The translations under genes were made by a program, and so were the position numbers. A stretch of DNA of 47,202 bases from CAYFUF01 sp964346245 (GTDB taxonomy: Bacteria > Bacillota > Clostridia > Tissierellales > Peptoniphilaceae). Every line of letters begins with the position of its first letter. The stretch's first letter is position 1. The stretch is taken from assembly GCA_964346245.1 (NCBI GenBank), contig CAYFUF010000009.1, positions 1 through 47,202 of the forward strand, in the 5' to 3' direction. Shown here piece after piece: positions 22,306 to 29,091 of the stretch. The notes under the pieces are model-generated. The model did not search any database. It worked only from the letters and a program-made list of their open reading frames with translations, and was not told the origin of the DNA.

Positions 22306-25173
22306 TTGCTAAATGAATCCCAAAGAAAAGCGGTCCAAACAACAGAGGGAAACCTGCTCATTTTGGCAGGCCCTGGCACAGGCAAGACGAAGACATTGGT
22401 CGAGCGGGCTTGCTATCTGCTGGAAGAGAAGAAGGTCAATCCAGGAGAGGTAACCATCACCACCTTTACTAAAAAAGCAGCAAGGGAGCTGATCAGCCGC
22501 CTGTCCCAGCGCCTGCAAGGCAAAGAGGGCGTTTCTGTTGAAAAGGTCAATGCTGGCAATTTTCACCAAATTGCCCAGCAGATCTTGGATTATGGTTTTG
22601 ACTATTTGCCTTACCGGTCCTTTTACAAGCAGATGGATGACGCTGAGCAGATCGCTTTTATCATGGACAATTTTGATGAGCTCTATAACAAGGGTGGTCT
22701 TGCCTACTTCTTTGAGCCCATCTCATCGTGGAAGAAGTTTTCTCAGGTGAGGCAGGTGAAAAACTGGTACAACCACCTGCGGGAGGGCTTTGTCGACTTG
22801 CAACAAAAGGACGAGGCGACCCTGCGGGCTCGCCACGCTCTGAATTTCTATCAAGAGAAATTGATTGAACATAATTTGATGGACTTTTCGGGAATCCTTT
22901 GGCATGCCCTACTTCTTTTGCAAAACCATGAGGACGTGCGAGACGAGTTCCAAAAACGTTGCCGTTACCTGATGGTGGATGAGTACCAGGATACCAACCC
23001 CATTCAAGAGAGGCTAATTGAGCTCTTGTCCGCCCGTTACGGCAACCTTTGTGTGGTAGGAGACGATGACCAAAGCCTCTACCGCTTCAGAGGGGCAACC
23101 GTTCAAAACTTGTTAACCTTTGAAAAACGTTACAAGGAGGCCAAGCGGATTAACCTCCACATCAATTATCGGTCAGATGAAAAGATTCTTCATTTGGCTA
23201 ACAACTACTTAGATTACCCTTACAGAGATCTGGAAGCCTATCAGCCAAATTATGATATGCAAAAAATAGGCGACTACCGCTTCCAAAAAGATTTAAAAAG
23301 TGCCCGAGCGAAGACCCAGGAGGGTGCCGTTCAGGTCATTGCAGGCGAAGATTACGACAGTCTTCACCAACAGATTATTGAGGCTGTCCTCTCTCTCAAA
23401 GAAGCGGGGCTAGCCTACCAGCAGATGGTCATCCTCAGCTTCTCCGTGAAGAGCGAACCCATGAAAAAGCTCATACGAGAATTAAGAGTGAGGGGCGTGC
23501 CCGTTTATGCACCAAGGGAGGGAGCAATCTTAAGTTTCACCGAAGTGAAAAGACTCCTTGCCCACTACGTCTTTTTCTTCCGCAAGGAGCTCGCTGAGGC
23601 TGCCCAAGATAGGGGAAGCTACGGCGAGAATGCGAGAAGAAACCTCCAATCCTTGGATAGTTTAGCAAAGACGAGACTGGACGAAAGGCAAACCGTGGAA
23701 GCGTACTTGAACGAGTTGTCCGAAGACGGACTTGACCCCGTGCAGATTGGCCAAGCTTTCTTGCGCTGCCAACCCTTCGACAGCTTGGTGGAAGGAGCTC
23801 TGTCTGGGAAGAAGGACGCCCTGCTCCAGTTGGACCACCTTGCCACCTTCCTCCAGCTGACGAGCAGATTCTGCCAGAAGAAGGGCATGCTCCGCATCTA
23901 TCCCCAGGACTTTCCGGCCTTTGCCAAAGACTTCTTCAATGACTTCATTCCATTTTTAGAGACTGCCCAGGTAGAAGGAGACGGCAATGTCGAGCTGGGA
24001 CCAAGCGATGAGGACTATCTCAACATCCTGACCATCCACCAGGCAAAGGGTCTGGAATTCCCTGTCGTTTTTCTGATGGAGCCCAAGCAGGCGGGCCAAT
24101 TCTATGGGAATAGTTTCGAACCTATGGCCCAACTAACAAAAAACCCCAGCCTAGGTAAGGGAATGCCAAAGAAGCTGGCTGAGGATATCGATTCTGCTAG
24201 ACTTTACTACACCTCCTTCACCAGGGCTAAGGATTTGCTCTACCTCTGTGGAATCGACAAAGAGGTTGCTTTTATGAATAAGCAAGCGGGCCTCAGCTCA
24301 GTTAGCCCAAGCAAAGAGGATGTCCGTCAGGAGTTTAAGGCAATCAACATGACCCAGCCTCTGTTTATTTCCCCTGCTGCAAGCACTCGGCTTGACTTCC
24401 AGCTTAATACCGCTGAAAAGGTTCTTGGCTCCTACGCCTATACCACCGATATCCAGCTCTACGACAAGTGCCCCAGAAAGTACTTCTTCATGCGACAGAT
24501 GGGCATGCCTGACCGATCATCTCCCCAAGCCCTCTACGGCACTTTGGTCCACCGGAGTATCGAGCTCTTCCACGGCACCGTTCGCCGGGCCATGCGAAAG
24601 AAACAACCCATCCGCCTAGAGAAAGACTGGGTGGAGGAGACCGTAAGAGGCGTTGCGGGCGGCCTCAAGAATCTGGGCGCAGACTTTAGCGAAGACGATC
24701 TGATGGGAGCAGTTCGAGAAGTCCTCGCCTACCTGGAGGGTAGAGCAGGGGACTGGATGAAGGAGATAACAGGGTCTGAAGAGAATGTGAAATACATTAC
24801 AGAAGAGGCAATCTTCATTGGTCAATTGGACCTCGTCTTGGCTAAGGGAGACAGCATCGTGGACTTCAAGACAGGTTCCAAGCCTAAGGAATCGAGCGAG
24901 CGGATGCGAAACTACCGAGACCAGCTCCTCTTTTATCGCCGCTTGTTAGCGCTCGATGCTAGTGACCTAGAGACAAAAAAGCATATCCTCTACTTCACCG
25001 GCGAAGCAGAGGATAAAGAAGTTGAGTTTACTTTTACGAAGAGCGACTTGGAAGAGATTGAATCAAGAAGTCTAGCTGTCGTCAGAAGAATTGAGGCGAA
25101 GGATTTTGATGAGCGAACAGAAGATTTGGACTACTGCAAGTTCTGCGCTATGAATGTCTTCTGCAACAGCTGA
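22306..25173 (+). CDS. UvrD-like helicase fused to Fe-S PD-(D/E)XK nuclease
   Basis: Single chain of 955 residues combining a superfamily 1 DNA helicase and a RecB-type nuclease. Helicase signs are GPGTGKT (22-28), TFTKKAARE, VDEYQDTNP (DEYQ 225-228), GDDDQSLYRFRGA, INYRS, TIHQAKGLEFPVVF and YTSFTRAKDLLYLC. Nuclease signs are C722 in YDKCPRKYFF, GTLVHRSIE, GQLDLVL, VDFKTGSK (D853, K855) and C944, C947, C953 in CKFCAMNVFC, the four-cysteine 4Fe-4S pattern of AddB, AdnAB and Cas4. TTG 22306 is the preferred start because AAGGAGG lies eight bases upstream and the Q motif (LNESQRKAV) begins there; ATG 22279 is the alternative. It probably acts in DNA end resection or repair. The stop lies six bases before the scaffold gap, so partners may be hidden. 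Confidence 0.9.
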   Translation: MLNESQRKAVQTTEGNLLILAGPGTGKTKTLVERACYLLEEKKVNPGEVTITTFTKKAARELISRLSQRLQGKEGVSVEKVNAGNFHQIAQQILDYGFDYLPYRSFYKQMDDAEQIAFIMDNFDELYNKGGLAYFFEPISSWKKFSQVRQVKNWYNHLREGFVDLQQKDEATLRARHALNFYQEKLIEHNLMDFSGILWHALLLLQNHEDVRDEFQKRCRYLMVDEYQDTNPIQERLIELLSARYGNLCVVGDDDQSLYRFRGATVQNLLTFEKRYKEAKRINLHINYRSDEKILHLANNYLDYPYRDLEAYQPNYDMQKIGDYRFQKDLKSARAKTQEGAVQVIAGEDYDSLHQQIIEAVLSLKEAGLAYQQMVILSFSVKSEPMKKLIRELRVRGVPVYAPREGAILSFTEVKRLLAHYVFFFRKELAEAAQDRGSYGENARRNLQSLDSLAKTRLDERQTVEAYLNELSEDGLDPVQIGQAFLRCQPFDSLVEGALSGKKDALLQLDHLATFLQLTSRFCQKKGMLRIYPQDFPAFAKDFFNDFIPFLETAQVEGDGNVELGPSDEDYLNILTIHQAKGLEFPVVFLMEPKQAGQFYGNSFEPMAQLTKNPSLGKGMPKKLAEDIDSARLYYTSFTRAKDLLYLCGIDKEVAFMNKQAGLSSVSPSKEDVRQEFKAINMTQPLFISPAASTRLDFQLNTAEKVLGSYAYTTDIQLYDKCPRKYFFMRQMGMPDRSSPQALYGTLVHRSIELFHGTVRRAMRKKQPIRLEKDWVEETVRGVAGGLKNLGADFSEDDLMGAVREVLAYLEGRAGDWMKEITGSEENVKYITEEAIFIGQLDLVLAKGDSIVDFKTGSKPKESSERMRNYRDQLLFYRRLLALDASDLETKKHILYFTGEAEDKEVEFTFTKSDLEEIESRSLAVVRRIEAKDFDERTEDLDYCKFCAMNVFCNS

Positions 25174-25179
25174 CTTGCC

Positions 25180-25279
25180 NNNNNNNNNNNNNNNNNNNNN
25201 NNNNNNNNNNNNNNNNNNNNNNNNNNNNNNNNNNNNNNNNNNNNNNNNNNNNNNNNNNNNNNNNNNNNNNNNNNNNNNN
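25180..25279. other. Scaffold gap of 100 Ns
   Basis: Exactly 100 unknown bases, the usual placeholder for a gap of unknown size. Neither true distance nor linkage across it is shown by the sequence. Confidence 0.99.
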
Positions 25280-25420
25280 GAATATATTTTTGAGAGTTCC
25301 AGCCTGGCAAGCTACGACCTCAGCCCCTATTTCTTCAATTTGCTGGTGATGGGGCTTATGGCCCCAGCCGCCATACTCGCCACAGTGATTTGGCGGAGAA
25401 TTCGTAAGCAGGAAAACTGA
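25280..25420 (+). CDS. C-terminal fragment of an unidentified membrane protein
   Basis: The 46 codons after the gap end a plus-strand gene. The fragment contains one hydrophobic helix (FFNLLVMGLMAPAAILATVIW) followed by the basic tail RRIRKQEN, which suggests a C-terminal membrane anchor with the tail in the cytoplasm. Too little remains to assign a family. A strong bidirectional terminator follows. Confidence 0.5.
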   Translation, partial: EYIFESSSLASYDLSPYFFNLLVMGLMAPAAILATVIWRRIRKQEN

Positions 25421-25439
25421 TAGGAAGACTTCACGCAAC

Positions 25440-25478
25440 AAAGCCCCTAAACCTACTCGACTAGGTTTAGGGGCTTTC
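25440..25478. terminator. Bidirectional terminator
   Basis: AAGCCCCTAAACCTA pairs with TAGGTTTAGGGGCTT around CTCGAC, with T and A runs on either side. It separates the fragment after the gap from the convergent DHFR gene. Confidence 0.88.
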
Positions 25479-25497
25479 CTATGCTGTCTGATTACAT

Positions 25498-26019
25498 TTA
25501 TCTGATACCGTTCACCTTATCCATCCGCTTATAGACGCGGTAGGTGTAGTAGCTATCTTCGAAGGGGTGGGGCTTAGACTCTGAGGCTAAACACCAAGCG
25601 GCATCGGCATCGAGGTTGGGAATCCAAGTATCCGCTTTCTTGTAGTCCTTGTGGTACATGGTAATAAATGCCTCGTCTACTTGGTCAAGTAGGTCTGCGA
25701 CAAGAGCACCGCCGCCGATGACAAAAACCTCTTTTTCGCCTGTGGGGTTGTGCTCTTTGAGGATGGTATCCAAATCGTCCAGAGATTTAACCTGCACGGC
25801 GCCCTCTGGTAAAGGGTCCTGGCTACTTGTAACCACCAGGTTGGTTCGGTTGGGCAGGGGGGCTGACCCCGGCAGGGACTCTAGGGTCTTTCTGCCCATG
25901 ATGACGATGTTGCCTTCGGTAAATTGTCGAAAGCGTGCCAAGTCATCGGGGATATAGAAGAGCATCTCTCCTTCCAAGCCGATGGCAAAGTTTAGGTCTG
26001 TTGCGAATATGAGTTTCAA
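25498..26019 (-). CDS. folA: Dihydrofolate reductase
   Basis: NADPH-dependent reduction of dihydrofolate to tetrahydrofolate; 173 residues. Landmarks are FAIGLEGEMLFYIPDDLARF with D26 as the proton-relay acid, VIMGRKTLESLPG for cofactor binding, FVIGGGAL and the C-terminal YYTYRVYKR. The tryptophan that usually precedes the active-site helix (E. coli W22) is phenylalanine F21 here, and the preceding proline is leucine; similar LLF versions occur in some clostridial enzymes. The start is TTG at 26019, with GAAAGGTG upstream and no nearby ATG. thyA, its usual partner, is not adjacent. Confidence 0.93.
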   Translation of the reverse strand: MKLIFATDLNFAIGLEGEMLFYIPDDLARFRQFTEGNIVIMGRKTLESLPGSAPLPNRTNLVVTSSQDPLPEGAVQVKSLDDLDTILKEHNPTGEKEVFVIGGGALVADLLDQVDEAFITMYHKDYKKADTWIPNLDADAAWCLASESKPHPFEDSYYTYRVYKRMDKVNGIR

Positions 26020-26157
26020 GAGTTAACACCTTTCTAAATACGCTTTATCTATTATACATCTTCTGTAATAATTTCAAGTTTTCTGTCCTATTTGCCTTAG
26101 CTTGTATGGTAATATAGGAGAATAAACCGTTTATGTGATGAAAAGAAGGAGACAGGT

Positions 26158-26526
26158 ATGTATGAGTCAACAGTGAATCAAGAGATTACCAGGCTGTTAT
26201 CCAAAGCCATCCTTTCTGATGAAATCAAGGCAGGTGAACGGCTGGAATCCAGCAAGGACCTTGCCAAGAAGTATAAAGTGAATGTGAATATCGTCAACCA
26301 AGTTATCCAGCAGATGGTGGCTAAGGGCATCTTGCGTCGGGATGAGGAAAGCAAAGTCTTCGTCACGGAGGATGCCACTGTTATCGAAGGCTTGCGGGAA
26401 ACTTTGCAGGAGATGCTGATTCAGGATTATTTGCGGGCAAGCGCAGCTATCGGTGTGGATACAAATCAGGCGATTAAGCGTTTGGTCAACAAGGGAGATG
26501 TAAGGTATGTCGAAGTCAAAGGTTGA
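26158..26526 (+). CDS. GntR-family regulator, YtrA type
   Basis: Short GntR transcription factor of 122 residues. The winged helix-turn-helix covers ~1-75 (IKAGERLESSKDLAKKYKVN, then VNQVIQQMVAKGILRR) and is followed by only a ~45-residue helical tail, as in the YtrA subfamily that controls ABC transporters. AAGGAGAC precedes the ATG. It overlaps the following ATPase gene by 20 bases, so regulator and transporter are one operon and self-repression is likely. The inducer is unknown; YtrA relatives often respond to cell-wall antibiotics. Confidence 0.88.
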   Translation: MYESTVNQEITRLLSKAILSDEIKAGERLESSKDLAKKYKVNVNIVNQVIQQMVAKGILRRDEESKVFVTEDATVIEGLRETLQEMLIQDYLRASAAIGVDTNQAIKRLVNKGDVRYVEVKG

Positions 26527-27301
26527 TACAAAAAGCATAGAACAAGGAACAATTGAAGAGCAAGCAAAAGCTGGTAAAACGGAGGTCCTCTACAACAAGG
26601 AGGGGCTCTGCCTTGAAGTCAACCACCTGACCAAGAAGAGAGCAGGTAAGCGTATTTTGGATGACTTAAATTTAGTCCTCCCTAGGGGGCATGTCATGGG
26701 GCTTTTGGGGCCCAATGGCGCTGGCAAGACTACCCTCTTAAAGATTCTGGCTGGCCTAATCCACCCAACGGGTGGGGAAGCCTATGTAAATGGCGCGCCC
26801 TTCGGAACCGAGACAAAGGGGAAGGTCAGCTATTTGCCTGACCAAACCATCTTAGAGGGCACAGACAGCATCAGTAGTTTGCGGAAGGATTACATCCGCT
26901 TCTTCGATGATTTCGATAAAGAAAAGTTCGACGACCTAGTTGACCGCCTGCAGATTCCCATGAAAACTAAGGTCAAATCCCTATCAAAGGGGTACAAGGA
27001 CCGCTTAGCGGTTTCTCTTGCCCTAAGCCGCAAGGCAGACCTCTACCTCTTGGATGAGCCTCTGGGCGGCGTTGATCCTTTGGTCAGAGATCAGATTCTA
27101 GATATTATCATCGACAGTATCGGCGATGAAGCAACCATGATCATCTCCACTCACCAGGTCCGCGACTTGGAGCGAATTTTCGACTATGTCTGCTTCCTTA
27201 ACGAGGGCAGGATTGTTGAGTTTGCCTTGGCCGAGGCAATACGTAGGGACCGGGGGATGACCATCGACGACACCTATAAAGCGATTTTTGCGAGGAGCTA
27301 A
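26507..27301 (+). CDS. ABC transporter ATP-binding protein
   Basis: ATPase subunit of 264 residues with Walker A GPNGAGKTT, Q loop SYLPDQT, a degenerate signature LSKGYKDRLAV, Walker B LYLLDEP and the switch histidine in STHQVRD. A hydrophilic ~30-residue extension precedes the first beta strand, and YtrB-like ATPases usually lack it; a start nearer LCLEVNHL is conceivable, but AGGGAG lies upstream of this ATG. It pairs with the membrane protein that begins one base after its stop. Direction and substrate are not evident. Confidence 0.9.
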   Translation: MSKSKVDTKSIEQGTIEEQAKAGKTEVLYNKEGLCLEVNHLTKKRAGKRILDDLNLVLPRGHVMGLLGPNGAGKTTLLKILAGLIHPTGGEAYVNGAPFGTETKGKVSYLPDQTILEGTDSISSLRKDYIRFFDDFDKEKFDDLVDRLQIPMKTKVKSLSKGYKDRLAVSLALSRKADLYLLDEPLGGVDPLVRDQILDIIIDSIGDEATMIISTHQVRDLERIFDYVCFLNEGRIVEFALAEAIRRDRGMTIDDTYKAIFARS

Positions 27302-27302
27302 C

Positions 27303-28160
27303 ATGTTTAGTGTATTCAAACGTGATTTTACAAAAGAACTAGCGGGCAAATTGGTCTCCATTATCCTCTTCGGTCTTGTGCAAGGGTTGATCTTTTTGCT
27401 CAATACCAGGCAGGTCAGCTTGGCTGGGCCGGCGGTTCAGTCGACCATCATTCGGGTCTTAGACATCTTGTCCCACGTCATCCTGTGGGCACCTTTTGTC
27501 CTCCAAGGGATTAAGGCCTTTTGGGGCGAATACGACGAGGACAAGGACCAATGGAAGCACCTCCTTCCCATGGAATCCAATGCTTTGGTCTTTGCCAAGC
27601 TCTTCAACCTCATTGTCTCCTTGCTCTTAGTCCTTCTTTCGGAGATTGTGGCCGGTTACCTGCAGACGGCCAATTCGAGCAGTAGAATGGTCAGCTTGCT
27701 GTTTGCTCGGTTCTCTCGGATGGGGGTATTTCCCGTCGCAACCATCTCCATTGCCATCTTCTTCCAAGTGGTAACCGCATTTGTCCTCCTCTGGTTTATT
27801 CAGACGATCAGAAGGGCTTACCTCTTCCGCAATAGGGAGAATAAACCGGTGACGACAACTATTCTCCACCTGATTGACATTGTGGTTTTCCTTATCCTAT
27901 ACGCTGCTTTGACCTTTGTCTGCCTACAGCTATTGAAACAGGCTCCCCACTATCTCAATCTGGAGACCTTCTCCCTCAGCCAAGCTCGCGGGGTGAACTT
28001 TAACAACAACTACTATCTTGCCCTTTGGCCTCTAGCCATGAGCATCCCAGGCGGCAACGTCTTGGGCCTCCATGTCATTGCGCTAGGTTTCCAGGTCCTC
28101 CTATCGGCAATCACTTTTGCCGCCACCGCCTCAATCTATGAGAATGCTATCGACTGGTAG
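27303..28160 (+). CDS. ABC transporter permease of the GntR operon
   Basis: Membrane subunit of 285 residues with about six hydrophobic helices (near 17-36, 57-73, 100-120, 145-165, 190-215 and 255-280), in the style of ABC-2 type permeases. GAGGAG precedes the ATG at 27303, which lies directly after the ATPase stop. The three-gene order regulator-ATPase-permease matches YtrA-YtrB-like export or sensing modules. No close family name can be given from sequence alone. Confidence 0.78.
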   Translation: MFSVFKRDFTKELAGKLVSIILFGLVQGLIFLLNTRQVSLAGPAVQSTIIRVLDILSHVILWAPFVLQGIKAFWGEYDEDKDQWKHLLPMESNALVFAKLFNLIVSLLLVLLSEIVAGYLQTANSSSRMVSLLFARFSRMGVFPVATISIAIFFQVVTAFVLLWFIQTIRRAYLFRNRENKPVTTTILHLIDIVVFLILYAALTFVCLQLLKQAPHYLNLETFSLSQARGVNFNNNYYLALWPLAMSIPGGNVLGLHVIALGFQVLLSAITFAATASIYENAIDW

Positions 28161-28212
28161 ACATCTTTCTTCAGAAAAGTCGTCGTTTTTTTCGAAAGAA
28201 TCGATGGAAGTG

Positions 28213-28239
28213 TTGAATAGGGCAATCTTGGGCTATAAT
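28213..28239 (+). promoter_or_regulatory. Promoter of the histidine phosphatase gene
   Basis: TTGAAT (28213-28218) and TATAAT (28234-28239) with a 15-base spacer, slightly short but with a perfect -10 box. Confidence 0.55.
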
Positions 28240-28281
28240 AAAACCCTAACGTCATGAAATTAGTTGAAGGAGACAAATCCT

Positions 28282-28932
28282 GTGAGAATATATATCGTTC
28301 GCCACGGCATCAGTAGGTCCAACCAAAAATCGACCTACTCCAGCCCTGACACCCCTTTAGCCCCTGAAGCAGCCGACCACTTGAAGCCGGTTGCGGATAG
28401 GCTTTCTCGCATCAAATTCGATAAAATCTATTCCAGCGACCTGCCCAGGGCAATCAACACCGCAAAAATCCTCGGCTACGAAGAACCAATCATCGAGCCA
28501 AGGATAGCGGAGAGGAATTTTGGTGTCTTTATTGGGCATACCCACGAGGAGTGCTTGGAACTCTTCCCGGGCCTTTACGCCCAATATCAGAACGATCCCG
28601 TCAATTACCGCATCCCATCTGGAGAGAGCTTCCACGACCTGTGCGACCGCGTCTGGGCTTTTCTAGACGAAATCTCTGCGAAAGAAAGATCGGCTAATCC
28701 CATGATTCGAGGCTTCCGCCCCCAAGCAGCTGATGAGAGCCAAGTTCTTCTCGTCGGTCACTTCAATGTCATCGCAGCAGCTATGTGCTGGGTCTTTAAC
28801 AACCGCGACCTGAGCCACCATCTCGTCTGCGACAACGGCGGCGTTATGCTGATGGACATCCGCGGAAAACTGAAGACCATCTTTATCGAGACGGATGAGA
28901 GTAATGGATATAGCGATTCGATCGATGACTAA
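28282..28932 (+). CDS. Histidine phosphatase (phosphoglycerate mutase-like)
   Basis: Phosphatase of 216 residues with the catalytic histidine in IYIVRHG, the second arginine in SSDLPRAINTA, the acid in ERNFGVFIG and the second histidine in LLVGHFNVI. The GTG at 28282 is chosen because GAAGGAG lies about nine bases upstream and the protein then starts at the first beta strand; a TTG six codons earlier overlaps that ribosome site. The RHG motif continues as ISRSN instead of the common xTxxN. Substrate unknown (sugar phosphate, cobalamin-type or protein phosphate). It forms a single-gene unit between its own promoter and a strong terminator. Confidence 0.85.
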   Translation: MRIYIVRHGISRSNQKSTYSSPDTPLAPEAADHLKPVADRLSRIKFDKIYSSDLPRAINTAKILGYEEPIIEPRIAERNFGVFIGHTHEECLELFPGLYAQYQNDPVNYRIPSGESFHDLCDRVWAFLDEISAKERSANPMIRGFRPQAADESQVLLVGHFNVIAAAMCWVFNNRDLSHHLVCDNGGVMLMDIRGKLKTIFIETDESNGYSDSIDD

Positions 28933-28960
28933 ATAAAGAAAATAATATAAGCAATATTTT

Positions 28961-28990
28961 GGGGTCTGGCTTTTGCCAGACCCCTTTTTT
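28961..28990 (+). terminator. Rho-independent terminator
   Basis: GGGGTCTGGC, loop TTTT, GCCAGACCCC, then six Ts: a textbook hairpin after the histidine phosphatase gene. Confidence 0.95.
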
Positions 28991-29091
28991 CAATAATTTG
29001 ACATGTCTCTTCTAATAGTCTAACTTTAGGAGCTTAGCTTACTTTGCAGCTGGTTTCGTAAAGCAAGGGGTGCACCAGGGAGCTGATACAC

